64,000 nucleotides of DNA from Lathyrus oleraceus (lineage: Eukaryota; Streptophyta; Magnoliopsida; Fabales; Fabaceae). Each line of letters begins with the position of its first letter. Within the stretch, counting starts at the first letter, position 1. The translations under genes and the position numbers were made by a program. This document shows positions 34,801 to 44,695 of this stretch, piece after piece. Under the pieces are notes generated by a model, which saw nothing but the letters and a program-made list of their open reading frames with translations, was not told where the DNA came from and searched no databases. Where the stretch lies: assembly GCF_024323335.1 (NCBI RefSeq), contig NC_066582.1:183800973-183864972 (forward strand). The letters run 5' to 3'.

Positions 34801-36222
34801 GTTGATCAAACCCATTGAACATAATGATCCAACACCATCTCCCAACTTTGAGTTCCCTGTATTTGAGGCCGAAGAAGATGATGTTGAAGAGATTCCTGAT
34901 GAGATTACCCGCCTGCTTGAGCACGAAGAGAAGATCATTCAGCCACATCTTGAGAATATGGAAACAATCAACTTAGGGTCTAAAGATTGTGTTCGTGAGG
35001 TAAAGATTGGGGCACTCCTGGAAGAATCTGCTAAGAAGGGGTTGATTGAGTTGCTACAAGAATATGTCGACGTCTTTGCCTGGTCGTATGAAGACATGCC
35101 TGGTCTGGATACTGATATCGTGTAACACTTCCTCCCTTTGAAGCCTGAGTGTGTGCCTATGAAGCAGAAGCTCAGAAGAACTCATCCCGATATGGAAGTG
35201 AAGATTAAAGAAGAAGTTCAGAAGCAAATTGATGCGGGGTTTCTGGTGACTTCTACATATCCTCAATGGGTGGCCAATATTGTGCCCGTGCCTAAGAAAG
35301 ATGGAAAAGTACGAATGTGTGTGGACTATAGAGACTTGAATAAAGCTAGTCCGAAAGATGGTTTTCGTCTACCACATATTGATATGTTGGTAGATAATAC
35401 AGCTAAATTCAATGTCTTCTCATTTATGGACGGATTTTCCGGATATAATCAGATTAAAATGGCACCCGAGGATATGGAGAAGACAACATTCATCACACCT
35501 TAGGGAACATTTTGTTATCGAGTGATGCCCTTCGGTTTGAAGAACGCCGGAGCCACGTATCAACGCGTTATGACTACCTTGTTTCATGATATGATGCACA
35601 AGGAGATTGAGGTGTATGTTGATGATATGATTGCAAAGTCAAGAACGGAAGTTGAACATGTTGAGCACTTGTTGAAACTTTTTCAGCGTTTGAGGAAGTA
35701 TAAGCTTCGTCTGAATCCTAACAAGTGTACATTTGGAGCCCGTTTCGGCAAGTTATTGGGCTTTATTGTCAGCGAGAGAGGTATTGAGGTTGATCCTGCC
35801 AAGGTCAAAGCAATACAAAAGATGCCTGCGCCCAAAACTGAGAAGCAAGTCCGAGGTTTTCTTGGCCGCTTGAATTATATTTCCAGATCCATATTCCACA
35901 TGACTGCCACATGTGCGCCGATATTCAATCTCTTCCGGAAAGATCAGAGTCATGATTGGACCGAGGATTTCCAGAAGGCGTTTGACAGTATCAAAGAGTA
36001 TCTGTCCGAGCCTCCGATTCTGTCTCCGCCTGTGGAAGGGAGACCCTTGATTATGTATCTGACTGCTCTTGAAGACTCAATGGGTTGTGTCCTAGGTCAG
36101 CAAGATGAATCTGGGAAGAAAGAATATGCTATCTTATACTTGAGTAAGAAGTTCACCGATTGTGAGTCTCGATACTCAATGCTTGAGAAAACATGTTGTG
36201 CTTTGGCTTGGGCTGCTAAGAG
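34801..36222 (+). pseudogene. Element A reverse transcriptase and RNase H N-part
   Basis: A single frame with two stops (TAA 35123; TAG 35501, a lost Trp in 'TTFITPWGTF'). Landmarks: acidic N-terminal 'FPVFEAEEDDVEEIPDEITR', 'YVDVFAWSYEDMPGLD', 'PVPKKDGKVRMCVDYRDLN', 'FSFMDGFSGYNQIKMAPED', 'MPFGLKNAGATYQRVM', and the catalytic 'VYVDDMIAKS' with both Asp kept near 35615. The connection and RNase H follow ('GFLGRLNYIS', 'PLIMYLTALEDSMGCVLGQQ', 'LSKKFTDCESRYSMLEKTC'). It is cut at 36222-36227 in 'ALAWAAKSL' by element B and continues at 49048. Confidence 0.93.
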
Positions 36223-36227
36223 CTTAC

Positions 36228-38254
36228 TGTAACACCCCAAAATTTGCCCTCCTCATTCATGCATTCACTTTTTAGGTCATTTAGCATTTCATACCACATT
36301 GCATCATGTCAATCGGAATTAGCTCCAAGAAGCTCGGACATCATCCAGGACACTTTGTGGGTTCTACTTAGACGATCAGTCAACACAAGGAAAAGACTTG
36401 AGGTACTACCAACAGGGCCAGATGGGGCCTATTCACCGTGAAAATCGCCAGGCTGGAAGAAGCAAGAATCTGCTGCTGAGCTATCATGCTCGCTAGGCGA
36501 GCAGATGCTTCGCCTAGCGAAAAGTACTGCCATGCTCGCTAGGCGAGCAGGTCCTTCGCTAGGCGAAGGGCGTGCACTTCAGAAAATATCAGAAAGATTT
36601 TGGGCTTGAGTTGCCCTCATTTGAGCCCACTACCCACGAAATCAGTCTATAAATATAAGAGTTGCAGTAGAGGACTACACACTTGGAGTTTCACTGGAGT
36701 TTCACCGAAGAAAGGTCTTGAGAGAAGGAGACCTAGGAACTACTCTGCAGCAATCTTCAGGCAGCTCTGAGAAGTTCACTCCGATTCACACACTCTTTTG
36801 CCTCCGCCTCACGTAAACCCTAACAGAGCTTTGCAAATCCAGCCGCGCCGTTCGATCGGCCTCTCTCATCAGGTATGCCTTTGTTCCTATTACTCTATGC
36901 GTTGAATTTGAATACTATGAATGCATGAGGTAACACCAGGTTTTGCACACAGGTTTATGCTTGCGTATGAATATGTGAATAGTGTCTTGAATGTTTAATA
37001 ATTTCATTTCCGAAAGGAATGCCATAGGGTTTGGAATCCTTAAAATTGTACTGTTATTGATGGGAAATTCAAAACCCGCAGGCGCTCGCTAGCCGCTTCG
37101 CTAGGCGAGCATGCAGCGAAGCTTCGCTAAGCTTTCGCCAGGCGATGCAGTAGCGAACGCAACAGTTTTCGTTTTTTCTTTGTTCTGTTTGTTCTAACCT
37201 GTCTTGTGTTGTCATGGCATTGTTTTCCTTAGATTTCATCTTGTTTGTCTAACCTTTTGTCGAGTTTTTGTGAGGACTCATATACTCTTGCAGGGATACC
37301 ACGCGGAGGTTTATTCTGATTACTCGTATTGACTGATTTTCTTTGATGGTCTAGCTGGAGAGATCTCAGGGTTGCTAATCCTTTAATTGCTGTAACTTCG
37401 GATCTTTATCCGTGTGGTAATTTTTTCCCTTTCTCGTACTTTATCGCTTTCTTAGCTGGAAGACCTCGATAGGAGGCAATGTTTGAGCCCCTTGGTGGCA
37501 TTTTACTTTAAGATACATGTTTTGTGTGGTGTGATCGCTTCCCCATAGGACACGAGGCTTCAGATAGTCTCCCGTTTGCATGCCAATTAAGGTAGCACTG
37601 TTCCTTCGCCTAGGACTTCCTTTTTGCATGCGCGTTCCTACAACGCGAACAAACCCTAAAACCCAAAGCAACATGTTATCTCCTTCTACTACAGGCGAGT
37701 AAGTCTCCAAAGGTCGAGCATCCGGTAGATTGCGTAGTAACGTTGTTCGTCCAAAACCCAATCCATAACCCCGTAGTTAGCCGAACTACGGCTTGCTCTG
37801 ATTCTCATTCCAGATGAGATACGTAGGCATAAGACGCGATGTCTTAGCGAGCACACATCCCCCCAACCCATAGGTCAGCCGAGCTACGAAGACTCTGATT
37901 CTCATATTCAGATGAGATACGTATGCAGTGGATGCGACATCTGCGCGAGTCATTTCTCTTAACCTTTTTAGTAAATAAACACATTAGGTAAACTCACACC
38001 CTTTAGACAAGAACCACAAAAGTGGATCCCGTAGAGTACTATGGATGCGTAGGGGTGCTAATACCTTCCCTTCGCATAACCGACTCCCGAACCCAAGATT
38101 TGGTTGCGAGACCCCGTCTTGTCCTTTCCTTTTTCAGGTTGACTTCGAGCGTTTCCTTTCCCTCCTTTGGGATGAATAACGCACGGTGGCGACTCTTCTG
38201 TCATTTTCTTTCGCCGGTTGTTTTTTCGCGCACTGTATTTTTCAGGTTGCCATA
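36228..38254 (+). repeat. 5' LTR of element B
   Basis: 2,027 bp, partner at 47015-49042. It ends GCCATA where the 3' LTR ends GCCACA. TATA box at 36648-36656 (TATAAATAT). A cluster of CGCTAGGCG-type hairpins lies upstream at 36487-36567, and a second cluster at 37078-37150. A PBS-like stretch, TGGCGACTCTTCTG, is inside the LTR at 38187-38200. Confidence 0.96.
36487..36567. repeat. CGCTAGGCG hairpin cluster upstream of the TATA box (LTR B)
   Basis: GCTCGCTAGGCGAGC occurs at 36489 and 36535, TTCGCCTAGCGAA near 36508 and TTCGCTAGGCGAA near 36554. Each has complementary arms of 5-6 bp around TAG or CTA. They lie 80-160 bp before the TATA box and recur in the 3' LTR at about 47276-47357. A related cluster is at 37078-37150. 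Confidence 0.85.
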
Positions 38255-38256
38255 GC

Positions 38257-38274
38257 TGGCGACTCTGCTGGGGA
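38257..38274 (+). promoter_or_regulatory. Primer binding site of element B
   Basis: TGGCGACTCTGCTGGGGA, 2 bp after the LTR end; same tRNA-Arg-type site as in element A. Confidence 0.88.
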
Positions 38275-39361
38275 TCTAAGAAGTTGACCTCTTGCTGGTC
38301 CATCTTCCCTAAGCGAGTCCCTCCTAGTTTTTGTGATTTCTGGTTCATTGGGTGTTCATGCTTTTGTACATTTATTTACTTACTTGCTTGCATTCATCTG
38401 TTGTATCTGTTGGAGCTGTTGTTTGTTTGTTGGGATAGGATGTTCTACGAGAGATAAGCCCATTACCCAGGCTTGAGTGTACACACAAGTTTTAGAGTGG
38501 ATGATCATGAGGCTTGCGTGGCATGTTGCTACGTTAAGTCGTTCGTGAAGAACCACACCCAGACGAGGTTTCTTTTGGATATATTATGTCCTACGGATGT
38601 TCCGTAACGACATGATGTTCCTTTAGAAATCGTCGACTCTGGTGACCATTTCCCGAGAACTCAGTCGAGGCCTCTCCTCCGAGACGTGATTATGTTAGCT
38701 CTGGTGGGCGCATTCTCGCTGATCAATCCGAGGACCCCGAGACTGGGAACTTGCTTTAGGATGTCCTGTTGAGGGGAGTCAGTGGAGGTCTTTTATCCCG
38801 TAATAATGCCAAACCTTCAGTGGTAAACGTATTATTCGCGACTGAAGGGCTGAAGTTGACGAACTTCTGTTCTTAGAACCTACCAGTGAGGGGCGGGCTA
38901 AATTCAGGAAACCTTAACCTCCAACCAACCCGGTTTTCTGGAGCAGAGCTTTGATCTTGTATTATATTCCTCAGTGGTTTTCTCTTCAGACAGTGTAACC
39001 CGACAAATGTTCAAGCAGATACAGTAATCCTGATCGACATGCCACTGCATTGCATTCACATCATCACATCATTTGCATCCAAATCATTTAACACATGTTT
39101 ATCCATTTCAAGGGGGTTTACATCTTCTTCTTGATTCTAGTCGGGGTTTTCTTCTTACACTGTTTATCAAATGTGAGACTGGAATCAAGGGGGTAGAATG
39201 CCTTTTGGAATTGATAAACATGTCATTGCATTTGCATAGTCATCCGCATCTCTTGCATAACAGATACCGCCACAGTGTTCTCAGTTGTTTGGTGTTCCAC
39301 TAGCAGGATAGCTGACTCAGGCATTCACCGATACGGTACCCGAAGGAATCAACAGAGAGCA
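38275..39361 (+). other. 5' leader of element B
   Basis: 1.09 kb without a coding domain. Element A has ORF1 in the equivalent place, so B either lost it or comes from a lineage without it. Confidence 0.6.
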
Positions 39362-40978
39362 ATGGAAGGTGTACAAGCAGAGCTCGCTGAGATGAGGATC
39401 CGCATGACCCAATTCATGGATGTGGTTCAAGGGGTGGCTCAAGGACAGCAGGAGCTTAGATTGTTGGTGCAGAGGGATCCCCCTATTACTCAACCGGAGA
39501 CGTTGGCTGATCCTCCAGCTGGAGAGGCTAATGGTCCCAATGGACCGGGGCCTATCCCGATCCCGCATGTCAACCTAGATCAACAACCCATTCAGGATGG
39601 TCAGGATGATCAGTTCCCCTTGCTTCAGGAAGACTTTGGCATGGACCCCATGTTTAGAAGATTGGAAGAGAGGTTGAAAGCAGTGGAGAGACAGAATCCT
39701 CTGGGAGTAGATGTTGCTGACTTGGGGCTGGTCCCAGGTGTGAGGGTGCCACCGAAATTCAAGGTCCCGATACTTGACAAATACAATGGCAGCTCTTTCC
39801 CCAAAACTCACGTGCATGCCTATTTCCGTAAAATGGTTGCATACTCTGATGACGAGAAGCTACTTATGTACTTCTTCCAGGATAGCCTGGCTGGGGCATC
39901 CTTGGAATGGTATATGAGGCTGGACAGAGCCCACATCCGTTGCTGGAGGGATTTGGCAGAGGCTTTCGTAAAGCAGTATCAGTATAATGCAGACATGGCT
40001 CCGGACAGAACTCAACTTCAGAATCTGTCTCTTAAAAGCAATGAGTGCTTCAGGGAGTATGCTCAACGCTGGAGGGAGACAGCTTCCCGTGTTCAGCCTC
40101 CGATGTTGGAAAAGGAAATGGCCAACATGTTCATGAACACTCTGCCTGGACCTTACTTGGAGCGTCTGGTAGGTTGCAATGCTTCCAACTTTGCTGATGT
40201 GGTCTCTACTGGAGAAAGGGTGGAGAATTACCTAAAGACCTATAAGAGCCAGAGTGGAGGTGGATCCTCATCAGGGGTGAAGAAGCCGTTCATTCAGGGA
40301 CAAAAGAGGAGAGAAGGGGATGCAAATGCCATATCTTCTTATCAGAACAGGGATAACCGGAGGAATAACTTTCAGAATTATCATCAGCAACCGTATGTTG
40401 CGGCTGTGACCATTCCAGCTGCAGCACCACTACAACAACAACAACCACAACGTCAACCAGCTCAGTATCAACAGCAGCAGGAACCGGGTAACAGACCCGC
40501 TTATCAACAGAGGCAAAGGATGATAGACCGGCGTTTCGACACCCTTCCAATGTCGTACGCTCAGTTGCTTTCTAGTCTTCAACAACTACAACTTGTGCAA
40601 TTGTGCACTCTGGCTCCTCCTGTTGGTAGACTTCCGGTGGGTTACGACGCCAACGCTAGGTGTAGTTTCCCCTCTAGGGCACCTGGCCACAATATTGAGA
40701 ACTGCAAAGCTTTTAAGCACGTAGTTCAGGACCTCATAGATTCAAAGGCCATCAACCTTGCACCAGCTCCGAATGTCGTTAACAATCCCATGCCACAGCA
40801 TAGTGGGGCAAATGTTAACATGGTTAAAGGAGAAGTCAACTTAGTCTCTGCGGTCAACAAAGAGGGTGGGGATAATGATTGTGACATCGACAATTGGGTG
40901 CGTCCGAGGATCCCGGGTGAAGTCATCAACAATTGGTCTTCTGAAGAGATTATCCAAGTCACTCTTCTTGAAGAGTAA
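39362..40978 (+). CDS. Element B gag (fused to remnant of the protease C-terminal tail)
   Basis: An uninterrupted frame, 538 codons from the ATG at 39362 ('MEGVQAELAEMRIRMTQFMD'); the frame is also open upstream but without an ATG. A coiled-coil-like N-terminus is followed by the gag core 'LLMYFFQDSLAGASLEWYM', 'AFVKQYQYNADMAPDRTQL' and 'EYAQRWRETASRVQPPMLE'. Then come a Gln-rich low-complexity stretch (about residues 340-390) and a zinc-knuckle-like 'CSFPSRAPGHNIENC'. After 'NMVKG' the text jumps within some 35 residues to 'RPRIPGEVINNW', matching the extreme end of A's protease frame ('NFVIPGGVCNNW'). About 1.55 kb present in A, including the DTG active site, is absent. Gag is the structural particle protein. 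It could still be translated, but maturation would need a protease from elsewhere. Confidence 0.9.
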   Translation: MEGVQAELAEMRIRMTQFMDVVQGVAQGQQELRLLVQRDPPITQPETLADPPAGEANGPNGPGPIPIPHVNLDQQPIQDGQDDQFPLLQEDFGMDPMFRRLEERLKAVERQNPLGVDVADLGLVPGVRVPPKFKVPILDKYNGSSFPKTHVHAYFRKMVAYSDDEKLLMYFFQDSLAGASLEWYMRLDRAHIRCWRDLAEAFVKQYQYNADMAPDRTQLQNLSLKSNECFREYAQRWRETASRVQPPMLEKEMANMFMNTLPGPYLERLVGCNASNFADVVSTGERVENYLKTYKSQSGGGSSSGVKKPFIQGQKRREGDANAISSYQNRDNRRNNFQNYHQQPYVAAVTIPAAAPLQQQQPQRQPAQYQQQQEPGNRPAYQQRQRMIDRRFDTLPMSYAQLLSSLQQLQLVQLCTLAPPVGRLPVGYDANARCSFPSRAPGHNIENCKAFKHVVQDLIDSKAINLAPAPNVVNNPMPQHSGANVNMVKGEVNLVSAVNKEGGDNDCDIDNWVRPRIPGEVINNWSSEEIIQVTLLEE

Positions 40979-41220
40979 TTTTCTTTGTTTATTCATGCAT
41001 ATCCAAGTCTTACGTTCCGCCCAGGGCGTAATGACTCATTGTAGGGCCCATCTATGTGACACTTGCATTTTTATCATAAATAAAGGACGTATTTTTGCAT
41101 TCAAATATTTCGTTCCCTGTCTTTCTATTTTTGCAGTTTTTCAAAATAAAAAAATGGCAATGTTTTGTTTAGTTTTCACTTCTTGTTCACACTCATAAGC
41201 ACATACCATCACTCATGCAG
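40979..41220 (+). other. Probable intron between gag and RT of element B
   Basis: 242 bp of AT-rich sequence in the same place as the Ogre intron of element A; it ends 'cactcatgcag', a good splice acceptor, at 41220. The donor was not identified. Confidence 0.5.
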
Positions 41221-44200
41221 ATGCACGTCACCGGATCCTATTGATAACGGTTCTGCTATGGCTCGCTTCGACTTTGAAAATCCAATCTTTCAAGCTGAAG
41301 AAGAGGATGATGAAGACTGTGAACTCCCTGAAGAGCTTACCAGGTTATTAAAACAAGAGGAAAGGGTTATTCAACCGCATCAAGAGTCTGTTGAAGTGAT
41401 TAATCTCGGCACCAAGGACGCCAAGAGAGAAATCAAGATAGGGGCTGCTTTAGAAGACAATGTGAAGAAAGGGCTGATTGAATTGCTGCAAGAATACGTT
41501 GACATCTTCGCATGGTCTTATCAGGACATGCCTGGGCTGGACACAGACATCGTGGTACACCGCTTGCCTCTCAAAGAAGGTTGTCCTCCGGTCAAGCAGA
41601 AGCTCAGAAGAACAAGACCAGAGATGGCTGTCAAGATAAAGGAAGAAGTGCAAAAGCAGTTGGATGCAGGGTTTCTAGCAGTCACCAATTATCCGCCATG
41701 GGTTGCAAACATCGTCCCAGTACCTAAGAAGGATGGAAAGGTACGGATGTGTGTCGACTACCGGGATCTGAACAGAGCTAGCCCTAAAGATGATTTCCCA
41801 TTACCTCACATCGACGTTTTGGTGGATAATATAGCTCAGTTCTCGGTATTCTCCTTCATGGATGGCTTTTCTGGCTATAACCAAATCAAGATGGCACCAG
41901 AAGACATGGAAAAGACAACTTTCATAACCCCATGGGGCACCTTCTGCTACAAGGTGATGCCGTTTGGTCTGAAAAATGCCGGAGCAACATATCAACGAGC
42001 TATGGTGACTCTGTTCCATGATATGATTCATCATGAAATCGAGGTTTATGTGGACGATATGATTGCCAAATCTCAGACAGAAGAAGAACATTTGGTGAAT
42101 TTGCAGAAACTGTTTGAGCGTTTGAGGAAATTCAAACTGAGACTTAATCCGAACAAGTGCACTTTCGGGGTGAGATCGGGAAAATTGTTAGGTTTTATTG
42201 TTAGCGGAAAAGGGATTAAGGTGGATCCCGACAAAGTAAAAGCGATACAGGAAATGCCAGAGCCAAGAACAGAGAAGCAAGTCCATAGTTTCTTAGGGAG
42301 GTTGAACTACATTGCAAGGTTCATCTCTCACCTAACAACCACGTGTGAGCCAATTTTCAAATTGCTGAGGAAAGATCAGGCTATCAGGTGGAATGAAGAT
42401 TGTCAAAGGGCTTTCGAGAAGATAAAAGAGTATCTACAGAAACCTCCAATCCTTATACCTCCAGTTCCTGGGAGACCTCTGATAATGTACCTGTCAGTGA
42501 CTGCGAACTCGATGGGGTGTGTATTGGGACAACATGACGAGTCTGGTCGAAAAGAGCATGCCATATACTACCTTAGCAAAAAGTTTACCGACTGTGAAAT
42601 CAAATATTCGTAGCTTGAGAAAACTTGCCGTGCTTTGGCCTGGGCTGCTCGCCGACTGAGGCAGTATATGTTGAACCATACTACCTTGTTGATTTCTAAG
42701 ATGGATCCAGTCAAATACATATTCGAGAAGCCAGCTCTCACCGGAAGGGTGGCTCGTTGGCAAATGGTACTGACAGAGTACGATATCCAGTATACATCCT
42801 AGAAAGCCATCAAAGGGAGTATTCTGTCGGACTATCTTGCTCAGCAGCCGATTGATGATTATGAGCCGATGAAGTTTGATTTTCCAGATGAAGACATCAT
42901 GTTCCTCAAGATGAAAGACTGTGAAGAGCCAGTTGTTGAGGAGGGACCTGATCCAAACGAAAAGTGGACTTTGTTGTTTGATGGGGCTGTCAACGCCAGA
43001 GGAAGCGGAATTGGTGCTGTCATTACAACTCCGAAAGGTGCCCACATACCTTTCACCGCTCGTTTGACTTTTGAGTGCACAAATAATGAAGCTGAGTACG
43101 AGGCCTGTATTTTGGGTATTGAGCAAGCCATTGATCTGAGAATCAAGACTCTGGACATCTTCGGAGATTCAGCTCTGGTGATCAATCAAGTGAATGGTGA
43201 TTGGAATACTCTCCAGCCCACTCTGGTCCCCTACAGAGACTACACGAGAAGACTGTTGACTTTCTTCACAACAGTAAAATTGTATCATATACCTCGTGAT
43301 AAGAACCAGATGGCAGACACACTTTCTACTCTATCCTCCATGATCAAGGTAATTCGTTGGAACCATGCTCCCAGGATCGATGTGATGCGCCTTGACAGGG
43401 CCGCATATGTGTTTGTTGCTGAACTGGTAGTCGACGACAAGCCTTGGTATCACGATATCAAGTGCTTTCTGAAGAATCAAGAGTACCCTGCAGGGGTATC
43501 CAACAACGACAGAAAGACTTTGAGAAGATTGGCAGGCAGTTTCTTCTTGAACAAAGACAATGTGCTGTATAAGAGGAACTTCGACATGGTTTTGCTCAGA
43601 TGCGTGGACAGACACGAAGCGGACATGTTAATGCAGGAAGTTCATGAAGGTTCCTTCGGTACTCATGCCGGCGGACATGCAATGGCTAAGAAATTGTTGA
43701 GAGCGGGTTATTATTAGATGACCATGGAATCAAATCGCTTCAAATATGCTCGGAAGTGTCATAAATGCCAGATTTATGCTGATAAGGTGCATGTGCCGCC
43801 AAATCCTCTGAATGTGATGACTTCGCCGTGGCCGTTCGCTATGTGGGGCATTGACATGATTGGAAAGATTGAGCCGATAACTTCCAATGGGCATCGCTTC
43901 ATCCTTGTTGCCATTGACTATTTCACCAAGTGGGTCTAAGCAGCATCGTTCACGAATGTCACCAGACATGTGGTTGCCCGTTTCATCAAGAAAGAAATCA
44001 TTTGTCGCTATGGGATTCCCGAAAGAATCATTACTGATAATGGTTCTAATCTCAACAACAAAATGATGAAGGAGTTATGTCAGAACTTCAATATTCAGCA
44101 TCACAATTCTTCCCCTTACCGCCCTAAGATGAACGGCGCTGTTGAGGCGACAAATAAGAACATAAAGAAGATTGTGCAGAAGATGGTCGTCACGTACAGA

Positions 44201-44695
44201 GATTGGCATGAGATGCTACCCTTCGCCTTGCATGGGTACCGTACTTCAGTACGTACGTCGATTGGGGCAACCCCTTACTCCCTGGTGTATGGTATGGAAG
44301 CAGTCCTACCTGTTGAAGTGGAGATTCCTTCTCTAAGAGTCCTGTTGGATGTCAAGTTAGACGAAGCCGAATGGATTCGGACAAGGTTCAATGAGTTGAG
44401 TCTTATCGAAGAGAAGCGAATGGCAGCCATTTGTCATGGGCAGTTGTATCAGAGTCGGATGAAGAGAGCCTTTGATCAGAAAGTGCGTCCTCGTTGTTTC
44501 CAAGTCGGAGATTTAGCGTTGAAAATGATCCTTCCTCCTCAGACAGATCACAGGGGCAAGTGGACTCCTAACTATGATGGACCGTATATTGTCACCAAGG
44601 TTTTTGATGGTGGGGCCTTAATGCTTGCAACTATGGATGGTGAAAACTTCACTTCCCCTGTGAACTCAGATGCAGTTAAAAAATACTTCGCATAA
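41221..44695 (+). pseudogene. Element B pol: RT, RNase H, second RNase H, integrase
   Basis: A single frame of about 1,158 codons (first internal ATG 41258) with only four stops: TAG 42611, TAG 42800 (Gln), TAG 43715 (Trp) and TAA 43937 (Glu). Landmarks: 'PVPKKDGKVRMCVDYRDLN', 'MPFGLKNAGATYQRAM', catalytic 'VYVDDMIAKS' near 42050, RNase H 'PLIMYLSVTANSMGCVLGQ', and the second RNase H with intact 'LLFDGAVNARGSGIGAV', 'NNEAEYEACI' and 'IFGDSALVINQ'. Integrase has its HHCC ('HEGSFGTHAGGHAM', 'CHKCQIYAD') and acids 'MWGIDMIGKIE', 'IITDNGSNLNNKM', 'MNGAVEATNKNI'. No frameshift at all. The protein is about 80% like A's by eye. Dead through point stops only, which fits its young LTRs. Confidence 0.94.

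Noticed and set aside
37441..37761. 106-codon minus-strand ORF in LTR B, also at 48228-48548
   Set aside because: It is conserved only because both LTRs are nearly identical copies. No domain recognised, and it lies antisense to the LTR transcript.
42494..43126. 210-codon minus-strand ORF
   Set aside because: Antisense shadow of the element B RNase H region, which is clearly the coding strand.
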